Made by a program: the position numbers and the translations under genes | NCBI RefSeq assembly: GCF_037975245.1 | Contig: NC_092582.1 | Span: 23,088,577-23,152,576 of the forward strand | Direction of reading: 5' to 3' | Length of the DNA stretch: 64,000 nucleotides | Origin: Apostichopus japonicus | Lineage: Eukaryota > Echinodermata > Holothuroidea > Aspidochirotida > Stichopodidae | The notes under the pieces: generated by a model | The model's input: the letters and a program-made list of their open reading frames with translations, nothing else | What the model was told of the DNA's origin: nothing | The model's database searches: none | Part shown: one piece after another, positions 36,319 to 48,606 of the stretch | How positions within the stretch are numbered: the stretch's first letter is position 1 | How the letters are laid out: the number at the start of each line of letters is the position of its first letter

Positions 36319-37416
36319 CACACACGTAACACCTCACCAACTCAAATGTCTCCGTGTTTTGCCAAACGGGGACGATGGATAATCTGCCAAATAAGGAGAT
36401 TGGGAGACTAAGTTCACAGGTTTGTCGCAGAGTGGCGGTGGAATCGCCAATCTCACTCAGGTCTCGTTGTAAGAGTTGCGAAAAGAGAATGTGTATCTGT
36501 GAGATTTATTCCATATGGAAGTGGAAAGTTGCAGAGAAGGTCTTGTTTCGAAGAAATTCTTTTCTTTAAATATTCTGGAGAAAGAAGCCAAAGCTCGATA
36601 TTGGATTGGCATTAGAGAGAGAAAAGAAAAAAAAAGAGTGTGTTTTATACTTTGGAGTAAATGGTAAAGCCACAATGAAAACATTTTCTTTTCTTTTGGC
36701 CTAAGAGGCAAATAACTTTCCTCGTTAACTTAATCGTTCGAAGGAACGGACATTTTATGTCAATATTTTTATGAAGCAACCTCGTTTTGACTTCTTTCAC
36801 ATTTCTTCATTTTTTTTGTGAGATATATTTTCTCTCTGCAAGCAGTGTGTCACGTAATGCCCAAAATTTGGTAACTGCTTGGCGGTTTTACTTTACGTCG
36901 ACCCTTCCTCTGTCACCTTTCATGATTGGTCAGTACTTTCTTGACTCATCGATCATGGCATTTGAATTTCCAAATTTCTGGTTACAGTTGATTTAGGAAT
37001 GTGTTCCATAATGAACTTTTTTTTTGTTGTTCTCTTTTCGGTTGTTATGTGTTTCTTACAGAAGCATCACAATTCCCCCCCTTTTTTCCATTCCAGTATT
37101 CTATTTTGCTAAATTGTTATTGTAATGATTTTTTCTATATTGTTATTTCGGAAATGACCTTGTTACACAGAGTGCAAGAAGAGAATAAGTTAAACTTACT
37201 TAAAGTGCGTGCGAACTACAATTCATCAGTGCTGTGATGTGTGGGTCACATTCCCATTTAACTGTACAGAAAGTATGAACGGGTTATTATTATATTACTT
37301 TTAAGTTTAACAAGCATTGTGACATCAGATGCATTCCTATCGAGAGAATCAGATGTAGATGAAAAGGTAATGAGGCTTTTGTTGTGACTTTTTTATTTCT
37401 AAACTCTTCTGTATTG
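36319..37416. other. UCK downstream region
   Basis: Probably the 3' UTR and beyond, following the TAG at 36316-36318. T-rich, with no recognisable coding sequence or mobile element. The poly(A) site was not placed. Confidence 0.5.
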
Positions 37417-38265
37417 TACTGTACTGTACATTGCAGTACATAACAGTAATGTGGTTAACTGTACTGTATGTTACTGTACTATGCAGTGATATATACTCTA
37501 TATTTATTCTCCTGTGCTGTTCCATACACTAATGTTCTACAGTGTACAGTAATGTGCTTGACTGTACTATGCTGTATTCTAATGTACTGTATGTTACTGT
37601 ACTGTATGTTACTGTACTGTACACTAATATACTATAGTGTACTTAATTGTATCTGTACTGTACATTGCAGTACATAACAGTAATGTGGTTAACTGTGCTG
37701 TATGTTACTATTCTCCTATGCTGTTCCATACACTAATGTTCTACAGTGTACAGTAATGTGCTTGACTGTACTATGCTGTATTCTAATGTACTGTATGTTA
37801 CTGTACTGTATGTTACTGTACTGTATGTTACTGTACTGTATGTTACTGTACTGTACACTAATATACTATATAGTGTACTTTATTGTATCTGTACTGTACA
37901 CTAATATACTATAGTGTACTTAATTGTATCTGTACTGTACATTGCAGTACATAACAGTAATGTGGTTAACTGTACTGTATGTTACTGTACTATACAGTGA
38001 TATATACTCTTAATTTATTCTCCTGTGCTGTTCCATACACTAATGTTCTACAGTGTACAGTAATTTGCTTGACTGTACTGCGCTGTATTCTAATGTACTG
38101 TATGTTACTGTGCTGTATGTTACTGTAATGTACACTAATATACTATAGTGTACTTTATTGTATCTGTACTGTACATTGCAGTACATAACAGTAATGTGGT
38201 TGACTGTGCTGTGCAGTACTCTACTGTACTGTATGTTCCTGTACTGTACAGTAATAATAAGTTTA
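37417..38265. repeat. Higher-order repeat (about 233 bp) of ACTGTA motifs
   Basis: The anchor TTGCAGTACATAACAG recurs at 37431, 37665, 37942 and 38175 (spacings 234, 277 and 233). Within each copy, CTGTATGTTACTGTA units are repeated; the second copy has a local expansion. GTAC/TACTGTA palindromes would allow hairpins in RNA or single-stranded DNA. Confidence 0.9.
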
Positions 38266-41200
38266 ATGCAGCTTTTTGTGTAGATTTTTACATATGTTTG
38301 ATGCTAACCACCCGTAGCAATGCTGAATTGACTAATGGTCTTTCACTGCCATGAGGTTTAATCGTCAAACAGTGTCAAGATCAACTCAAAAAGGTGTTTT
38401 AAACTTTGAAAGGAAAATACAGTGACCTTTCAACCCTTGTGCAAAATCCATCTGCCTGGATAAGAAATCTGCATTAATTCCCTGATAGGCATGCTTCTGA
38501 TGTCACACAATGGTTTAACTTCCTAAGATACAGTACAGGGTCATATGACCTGCAGCACATTGTTGCAGTGTTAATCTGAGTGAGACTAATTCATGGTTAC
38601 TACATGTCTCGAGTAAAAATTTCAGTGAGAGCCGTGGGTTTCCGTTCATTCTGAGGGTTTTGCCTGCATGATACACTCGAGGCCTTACGATGTCAATATG
38701 TTTTGTACAAAGATACGTATCCGAAACTGGAGCTGGCACGGCAGTCTGCTTCTCGATTGTTTTATGCGTATGATCAGTATTAAGGTCATGCACTGTGGCG
38801 TGCCAAAAGCGCTGGGAAATTCTTCCATAGTCATCTTAGCAATTCAGGGATTTGTTAGTTGTCTAGTCTTCTTAGCATATCTTAGACTGTGTTAACCTTT
38901 CAAACCTATGTCGTCCGATAGAAAAAGCCGAAGCGGCGGAGAGAGTGTGTGGTATCAATATACCGTCTTCTTGAGGTTCTTATTTATAGCCTACTCGGCA
39001 TACTATAGTTAACACTCTGGCACCAAACCAGAGACCGGTGGTGCGGTGTCGTTAATACCCAGAGTCTGTGCATTTGTTTTCAACTTTACAAAGAGTAACA
39101 AAGTGCAAGGTTTGAAATCATGCAAAGCCTCTTAGAGGTGAAACTGGCCATCTTTTTTAAAAAACTTAAAAACATGTAACGAAGGGAAGAATTATTTCAG
39201 TTTCTAAACATAGCAATGTCTTTGAAGAAAGTTTGGAGGTGGGGAGGGGGCGGAGGGGTGATACAATTGGATATGTTTGAGCTGGGTATTATGCTCCTAA
39301 AATGTTCCCCAAAAATGTGCAGAATGGTTGAAATTTGTTGCTGTTTTATACTTCTTTAAGTAAATCTTGAAAAGAGGGGGAAAAAACCTTAAAAATAGAA
39401 AATGAAAAAGCAAGAAGCAAAGTATGAACTGCTCGCCAAGAGAAGTTTGTTTGAGAAATTTAAAAATTTGAAGAAAAAAAAAAGAAAACTTTGAGAGTAT
39501 AAAAGTTTGATCAAGTGCAATCACTGGAAACAAAAGAAAATTTGTAGATCTTCTCTAAAATATTGGAAAACAATACTAATTAAAAGACAATAAACAAGTA
39601 AGTTATTTCACCTCACAAAGGAAACAATACGTGTGCTGTCCATGCTTATACACAAACATATAACTCTGAGCGCTATTAGAGCTTTCAAACTAATGAGAAT
39701 ATCTGGTGCAAAGCAGTATTCTATGAAAACAAGTTTGAGCAAAAAATGTGTTGTGTATGAATATTTCTTAATATGAAAAAAAAAAGTTTTTTTCTTCTAT
39801 TTCTTTGTTTCTCCTGCAATTTTTTTTTCTTGGTTTTTTGCGTAATTTCTACACTGCGTTGTACAACATGCCGATGATAACAAACAGTCTAAAAATAAAG
39901 TAAGCATCTGGTTACAAGGGGGGGGGGTGAAATATTGATATTGAAACAAACAGAAAGATTGTGCCCGAAAGAAAATCTCGGAATGTTCATCAAATGATAT
40001 CGTACCCCCCGAGGAGAGAAAACATCCTACTGAGATAGATTGTTTCTTTGGTCTACATATTTTTGTTACAGGTTTGTCTTCCATTTAAGTGACATATAAT
40101 CTATCACTTGGACATTTCTACCTGTCACGTGACAGTCGTCTAGTTCTGTTCAAAATAATGCACAGAGAATCCCAGAAGTTGAAACCGTCGGAAGGTAAGA
40201 ACCCCTCGGAATTTCACGAGGAAACTAGAATGTCATAAGGATTTTTTGAGCAATACGAATCAAGTTGAATCCTGTTTAAAGCAGAATTATTAAAAAAAAA
40301 AAAAAAAAGAGATCAAATCTGTTCTGTAACTTTGCTCTATGCATGAGACCATCAACACAAGTTTGGCGTTGTTTCAATATCATGATCATCCCCCAGCAAA
40401 AGTTATTAAGTAGCTAACAGAGAGACCGATCGGCTAGCCGATCTAAAAGGGCAGTGCCTCTGCGAGATTTGAATAAATTTTGAATGACTAACTGTACAGG
40501 GCTTGGATCCCAAAAAACTGTTTTTTTATTTATTTTTATTTTTAATACTTCCAACGCTGCAAGTTTGTCGTCACAAGTATGAAGGGTTCTAAGGTCACAT
40601 CCATTCTTAATTTAATATCTTCATTTTATACTGCCAGTTTAGTGAGTTGAAAGATTAAATAACCTGTATTAAAGTATTCACTTTAAAGCTTACAGTGTAA
40701 GTTTTTCCTATATGAATATGTACAGTAGCACTGGTAGCTATAAACAGCCACACAGAAACTGGCTAACAATAGTCTGAAGGTGATTGCTTAGAGGGACATA
40801 CTGTACCAGTGGCTTGAACGATATGAAAACAGATCTTGTACAGTCTTTAGCTTTTTTTGGTTCATTTTTTATTCTAGAAGAGAAAAAAAAACATTACTTG
40901 CCTTCTTTCTTCTCTTTTCTTCCCCCTTTTCATTTAACTTATTCATTTTTTTTGTTTTATTGGTAGTTTGTTTAAAAGCAAAGTGTAGCCTATGTGGGGT
41001 GAAATTCCAAAACTGGACTCTCTGGTGCTTTGGTACATTTATATGCATTGTTATTGTAGAATAAACTGTCTATACAATAATGTGTAGACAGTCAATTAGG
41101 GGTCAATCAACGGTCTCACGTGCGTGTTTTGCAGGAACGGGGTTCAAACTTCAAAGCGAGGCCTCAGGCCGAGTGCATCCAGCGATAGGGTAAGTTTGTG

Positions 41201-42870
41201 CATTATCCTGTGATGAACGCACGGTATACCATTGATTAACCCCTAATTGAGAGTGTCTGAAATCTTGTCATACATATTCATTAGTATGTTAGTGCATCCA
41301 GGGATAGGAGTTTGCATTTTTACTTTAGCAGCAAAACTATTTTTTCTTTTACATTTGTTTGTAGGTTAAAACTGGTACTCACATGCTAATATAAATGACT
41401 TGATGAAGAAGTATTAAACAGCAACACACAACCAAATTAAGCTTTGACAACTAGTTTGTTTGGAATTCAGGTTTGAGTGAAAGAACAAAGAAGCTGAAGT
41501 AACAATGAAGGAAGTATTTAAGAAACAATGAGTTTAACGTAAAAGAGTGGATGAATTCACACACTCACACTCACAAACAAACCCATACCCTCCCCCACAC
41601 GCATTGTTTATTTTGCAGAAAACTTTTCTTTTTTCTTTTAGATTTGTTTGTAGGTTAAAACTGGTACTCACATGTTAATATAAATGTATTACATACTGTA
41701 TAGTAATAATATGCATATGTCATTGGTGGATTGGAATGATGTTGCCATGAATATTCAGTGTCCATTGTAGTGTCACCTTTGAACTCAGGGATGGATTTTA
41801 ATTGAAATTTTCAATGTTTTGGTGACAAAAAGAAGGAAACCAGAGCTGCACGGGGAGAAAAGCATAAACAATTGCCTCATATACGTAACTGAAATTATTG
41901 TAGACTACAGTACTCTGTGAGAAGGAACGGTGTTAAATCTCGATAAGTGGATTACATGATGCGCCGTTGTACGATATGTCACTCTGTCTTGGTGTCGATC
42001 AATGGAAATAACATTGTACAGAGCTGATGGATCGTTAAAAAAGGTCATAGGTCAATTGAGTCGATTTGATTTTTAACCGTCGTTCTGTTCATCAAGTTTA
42101 TAGTATAAGCATTCCATGTAACTATCACTGGTGATGGACCACTTCTAGATGGGTCATTCCTTTAATAAGGGGGTGGAGGGGGTGGGGGGGGGGAGAGGAG
42201 TGTAGGGGTTTGCAATTTATAATAGTTCTGGTGGATACTTGGTGCATAGGGCATAAGCAAGATAGTTTCTGTGTTATTGTTTTCGGTGGGATTCACTCGG
42301 TTTAAAAGTAATTATAAGAGAGACTGCAATGTCTCTGTACATACAGGTAATTCATTATGTAGTACAATGAAAACAATACTAGTATTGTCTCACATGTGGA
42401 CCCCCCTCCCCTGCCCCCCACCATCCTCCGTCCTCCGCCTTACTTAAAGGAATGACTCACATAGCTCTGGTAATAAGAATTTTAACAATGTTAATATTTT
42501 CACCTTGTTCAATGTGTTGAAATCTTCACCTCTGTATTGAATAATGGACGAAAAAGGTTTGTACGGCTTGCGACTGAAGCTGGCTCTTTCATTAAACAGA
42601 ATCAGTTACAGAATCTTCTACCTCACCAAATTAAGAATCTAGTGCTCAATTACGAATCTACAGTCACACCTATAAATATCGATAAATGAGAGAAACATTG
42701 TGAAAGGAGGAGATCCTTTGGTTGTGTCCTTCTAGAAAATAAAAAGAGCCATTTCTTATATCGTTCTATTTTTGACTTTCTGACGTTATAACCGCATCGG
42801 TGGGGTCTCACCGATTTCAGGCCGGAAAACAAAATCCGATTCCTTCATGTTTTTCCAATGATGTTTATGT
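38266..42870. other. Gene-free stretch between convergent genes
   Basis: No exon or coding homology was found. Short low-complexity tracts occur near 40290, 40525 and 42180. A 50-bp segment containing GTTTGTAGGTTAAAACTGG is duplicated at about 41360 and 41648. Confidence 0.5.
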
Positions 42871-42875
42871 TTACT

Positions 42876-43000
42876 ATGCATAGGTTACTATGCATAGGTT
42901 ACTATGCATATGTTACCATGCATAGGTTACCATGCATAGGTTTCTGTGCATAGGTTACTATGCATAGGTTACTATTCATAGGTTACTATGCATAGGTTGA
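42876..43000. repeat. 14-bp minisatellite TATGCATAGGTTAC
   Basis: About nine near-perfect copies; each unit contains the palindrome ATGCAT. It abuts the inverted-repeat element that starts near 43015. Confidence 0.9.
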
Positions 43001-43014
43001 CTGTTTGTTGAAGG

Positions 43015-43430
43015 AACGGAGGTCTCCAACCACACCTAGAATCGACAGAGGGCGCTATCATATCGGTCCAATGTAGTTCAGCGAGGCTTGAAAGATTTTA
43101 ACGGTGCAGCGAGTTGATCACTAGTTAGTGTGTAAAATTTCTTTTGCAAAAGAGATCTTTGAAAAGGTTTTAAAAATAGGTTTTGAGGTCAACCTGATTG
43201 TTTTGAGCTCCTTGTTTTCCAAAACAATTTTTAATTTTTTCCACTTTGGCCAAATTGCAGAATTTATACCTTGAACTAAATGATTACCCAGCGTATCATC
43301 CAGCAAGCGCTTTCACAGGATGGCATTATTTTCAGATATCTCTGTAGACAGTATAGCTGAGAGGCATTTATAAGACCGGCATGATAGCGCCCTCTATAGA
43401 AGCGTTGGAGAGTCCCGTTGCAACAAACCT
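43015..43430. mobile_element. Inverted-repeat MITE-like element
   Basis: Left segment GGAGGTCTCCAACC with GAGGGCGCTATCAT (43018-43062) is matched, imperfectly inverted, by ATGATAGCGCCCTCTATAG and GTTGGAGAGTCCCGTT at about 43380-43425. No coding capacity. Confidence 0.5.
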
Positions 43431-46060
43431 TTTTTTTACTGCTATTCTTCATTACTGCAAGTTTAATGTGTACCTTATTCATTCACTCTCTAATCAACTC
43501 ACAACACTGTGGTGATTAGCTCTCTCTGTTTACACCTTGTCACTTTAGAGATTTTAGAAAAAGATCATTTATTTTTCTCTGTTTAATATAGCCGTTAAAA
43601 ATGGGTGCCAACTTCATACAGTTTTTATGAACGAACCAATTACAAAATACAAATTTTATGCTATACTTGTTACATGGGTATCTCCAGAGTTTGTTGGAGG
43701 ATAAAATCCTCGAATTAAGATTCATAATTTGTAATATTGAGATGGTAATATTAAATATTGAATGTTACAGGGATAAGGTGTGTGCCTTGTATTGTATGTA
43801 ATTTCATTCATCGTTAATTTTACCATTTTGCCTAACAACCTTATTTTTATTTCATCATTACATTTAAGTTTACTCTTGAGAGAGTTGAGAGAATGACTCA
43901 AACAGGCTGAGGGAATGGGAGATCCAAGATGGCAATTTGTCTGAAATATGTTTGGTAGAGACCATAGTATTGTCCCCAAATATGCTATAAAATATGCTGA
44001 CAATGGTCACCCTATGCTGAGACTATGACACCTGGTTTTCAATTACCAACCAGGTCTTTTTCTTGACAAAGATTCTATTGTCTTCTCAGTGATCTCCCAG
44101 ATGGTGTTCACAGTTGCTCTCCTCATTTTGCTCCTCGGTAGCCTCATTGGTCTCCTCAGGGGTCCCCTCAATCTCCAAGAGGCATTTTGAGGGTCAGAAT
44201 TTGTTGAGGAAGCACTCTTGGGAATCCTTGAGAATATTTTGTAGCATGCTAAAAGTTTGGGGACAATACTAGATTACCATTGAACCAGAGACTTTGGCTG
44301 TAGAATCCTGGTTTATCCTGTGTGTTTATATTGAAGCCATTTGGTATAAGAGCTTTTTGCTGAGACTGAGAAAAGTGGACTGCCTTAATACTCAAGGTGA
44401 TGAAGAGAAGTGTCTTTTTCTTTTGATCCAACACAGATAACATAAATATGACAACAAATCATGGCTTTTCTTGTTTTTTTCTTTCTTTCTTTCAAATTGT
44501 CCATGTTTTTCTTGAGTACTTTTGATAGATTTTCAGAGACAAAGAAATAAAAGACAAAATGCACAAATTTGCCTGACTTTAGCCTCTTTTTTTTATGATT
44601 TCTGTCAAGTGTCCGAGTTCAAAGTTAAATACGCATGATGTTATTCTGAAGGTTGAAGTATCTTGAACTAAGCAGTACTGTTTGTTCCAACAGCTTGTGT
44701 GTGTTTTATTAATACCAATGCATAGGTGACCATCATAAAATTACAATAAGTAAAGTAATACGTAACTATTATTTATTCATCGCAGGTGCGTTCCTATCCA
44801 ATATAAAGTGTTTTAACAAAGAGTTAGGATCCATAGGCATTGCAATATCAGTGACAGTGTCACCAAGGAAACCCTTTCTCATGTGTGATGCATGTTATAA
44901 GCCTGTTTTTACTCCTCTCTAACAGCTAGGTTTCACGCCAAGTCACATTCTTGGCTATTGTGTATGATATGGAACGCTAATATATTACATTGGGTCTGAA
45001 ATTTGTGCCTCAAGGTCAGCAAAGATTTGTTACTTAGCTCACTACTACTTAACATTGTTCTTTGGTACTTCCGATTACACTAAATTGTTACTACGTGGGT
45101 CGACCGACTCTGGTTTGCATGTCACACATTTTTCCATACGACACAACTTTGTACTCACGAAGAATAGATTGGTACTTCTGTATATGTATGCATACAAGAT
45201 TTTTCTCCAGGGCTGAATCTGCACTTCTGAAAGATGTAAACTTAGGCTGCTATCTGGGTCCTGCAATCAAGGGTTTCTTATTACCTCAGCTCCTGCTTAT
45301 CAAATGCTACCAAGAATGGAAAGTTTGTAGTAATCGGCTAAATAAATCAAATCTTCCTTTGGTTCTCGTTCCGTTGTCGGTACCGCAGTTTTGTTTCGTC
45401 TCTTGCAAACTGCTCACTTTTCTTCTGATGTGACTAACAGACTCCAGTCAGTGTCTGTCTGTTCCTAGGGATACAATTGACTGGCAGAGTTGGTTTGTCA
45501 TACTTGTCAACACAACAATGATCTGGTATTCAATCCTGTAGACGAGTATTTATGCTTTGGGCTATTACTGGGCTGTGTGTTATCTCATACAGTGTCCATG
45601 GTCCAGACTTACGGATAACGGGGTCCAGCATTCGTATTCACTCCTGTCCAGACTTTGCACTGGTCAAAGAAACCAACGATGTGGTACTCGATCCTGTTGA
45701 CAAGTTTTTAAACTTGGGATTTTACTCCAGGGCTGACTGTACTAAGTGTCCATTGAGTACCATTAAGTACTAACGATCTGGTACCCAATCCTGTTGACGA
45801 GTAATTAAACGCAGGATATTAATACTCCAGGGCTGTCTGTACTAAGTGTCCATTATCCCAACACATGGATGATGTGGACTGCTATCACGGTCCTGGTTTC
45901 ATGCTTGAATTCCTTGATGTTGCACGTGTCAACACGGCAATGATCTAATACTCTGCTTGGTAGAAGATCATGTAGCCAGTACCCATAGTTGGACTGTTAC
46001 TCAAAGGCTGTTTGTGCTTCATCCATCGTCATTCCAAAAGGACAGACCGACCGTTTAGTT
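43431..46060. other. Gene-free stretch with degenerate repeats, downstream of ARP5
   Basis: From about 45450 to 46000, diverged units of roughly 110-130 bp recur with GATCTGGTA, AATCCTGTTGACGAGT, TACTCCAGGGCTG and TGTACTAAGTGTCCATT. Nothing coding is recognised. Part must be the ARP5 3' UTR. Confidence 0.5.
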
Positions 46061-48541
46061 TCATCTCTTCGCGGTTGGATAATAAGTGTTTGACGCTGAG
46101 TGTTCTTTCAAATATTCTCCTCCCTTCTCCAGATAATCTGCTTTGGTTATACTGCCCTCACTCATGAGATTTGGATCCATGCTCCACTTTGCTGCACCTT
46201 TCCATGCATCAAGAGCGGGATCGGCTTTGAAGATGAAAACAGAAACGGGGTTTAAAAATGAGAAAGAAGAGGCAGCTTGCTTATTAAACAGGAACCCATT
46301 TTCAAGAAATTAATGCCAAAAATAATGGGGGGGGGAGGGGGAGAGGAACAGGAAAAAAAGGAACATCTGATACTGTCCATGTTAATCATTGCATCTGAAT
46401 ATTTTGATAAGTTAATGATATATTTTATATTATACAGCCATGAGCCAAAATTGTTTGCTCTTTTCAAATATTCTCTACAGAGTACAAAGTAGCAACGGTT
46501 GCTTCCTTTCTCCCTACATCATTTAAGTCCGTATCTTCCCACATTCCCCACCTCCTCCCCCCCACCCCCTCTACTTTCCTTTGGAATTTCAGTTGAAATA
46601 AAGAGAGTAAACAATTGTCTGTATTCCAAGATTACTCTCCACTTACCTGCTTTAGTTACTTTAAATGTAGACTGGAATGGCCTGACAGCCCTAAGTTCTG
46701 CCTCTACTCTCTCCACCATGCTTGGATAGGCAGCGAGTCCACCAGTCAGGTAAACATTCTGCAAAGATATAGACCAAGAGATGAATTGATGAAAGTAAGC
46801 ACAACTCTGATTCAACTAGGACCAATTACCAATACAACATTAACTTGAAAAAAACTACATTCTATACCTGTGCCTTTTAAAATTAAGTCCTTTGCAGTGG
46901 ATCTTTTCCACACAGAGCTAATTTTAAAATTCCACCTGATGCACTGAAGGGGGTTGGAGAAAGAGGGGGGGGGAGCATAAGAGATGACAAATGCTGATAA
47001 TGTAAATTGTTCATATCTGAAATGTACTTCCAATGTAAATAACAATGCAATGTGAAAATGTATCTGAAAAGCACGGACCAGGGGCACCATGCATGTATCG
47101 TGATGTGCATTGTGGGACCAGGTGCACGATTAATGTATCGTTATTTGCATTGTGGGACCAGGTGCACCATGTATGTATCGTTATGTGCATTGTGGGACCA
47201 GGTGCACCATGTATGTATCGTCATGTGCATTGTGGGACCAGGTGCACCATGCATGTATCGTTACGTTTATTGTGGGACCAGGTGCACCATGTATGTATGG
47301 TTATGTGCATTGTGGGACCAGGTGCACCATTAATGTATTGTTATGTGCATTGTGGGACCAGGCACACCATGTATGTATCGTTATGTGCATTGTGGGACCA
47401 TGTATCATTATGTGCTGGGACCAGGTGCACCATGTATGTATCATTATGTGCTTTGTGGGACCAGGGTCACCATCTATGTATCGTTATGTGCATTGTGGGA
47501 CCATGTATCATTATGTGCATTGTGGGACCAGGTGCACCATTAATGTATCATTATGTGCATTGTGGGACCAGGCACACCATGTATGTATCGTTATGTGCAT
47601 TGTGGGACCATGTATCATTATGTGCATTGTGGGACCAGGTGCACCATGTATGTATCGTTATGTGCATTGTGGGACCAGGTGCACCATGTATGTATCGTTA
47701 TGTGCATTACTGTTACAAGTACATTAAGCAAATGAGGAAAAGTTTTTCACTCCTCTCAAACACTATAACTACAGTACAACCCACCAGAACCAAAACAGCA
47801 AACCTGGAAGGATTTTCAAAAGATGGAAAAAAATGGAGACTGTATCCTGATTACTTTCTATTATTTGGCAACCCTTTGTTGTTACCCATCTATCAGTATA
47901 GTGATATTGGTTTCCCAAAGAATCTACCCACAAGCCCTTATATAAAAAAAATATATAGATATTTCATTATTTCAAATACCTGCACAAGTTTGCTTTGGTT
48001 ATCTTGGTCGTACAGAGACAGGATGAATTCCATCGTCTCTGCCACTCCCCCTTGATCCATTCCGGCGATCGACGGTTGGAATAATATCTCGGGAACTCTG
48101 ATTAATTCGGTACCCAGATGAAGCTGGTAATATTCCGCCACGTCAAATGTCATTTTCTTTTGGATGCTGTGTGAACTTTAAAAAAAAAATTAAACAAATG
48201 TAATCTATAACAGATAAGACAGTTAAACGGCTGTAGGAGTAGGAGGCAAGAAGGGATGGACTTATTTATAGTGTATTTCTGCGATTGCATAACAATTAAA
48301 CTCGGGATGGGTCTGACTAAAACCCAGGGGTTACCTTTGTCACTTAACAAAGGACCTGCACAATCAACTGATATATATAAAGCAGCAAGACCGACATCAC
48401 AAGAATTTCACCCAAAGCCAAATTTTGCTGTCCAAAAACCCTACCTACTTAATAAAAGATATGTATAGTTTTATAATCATAAAGGGTTATGACGCCAACA
48501 CAAGCGCCTTTGAAATCCGATGATCACGATGATGATGGTGG

Positions 48542-48606
<65 letters not shown>

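Noticed and set aside
45062-45433. 123-residue plus-strand frame
   Set aside because: Lies in degenerate repeat sequence, with no recognisable family or splice context.
47045-48055. 336-residue plus-strand open frame
   Set aside because: Made almost wholly of the 40-bp minisatellite; the other two frames are equally open and there is no splice or homology support.
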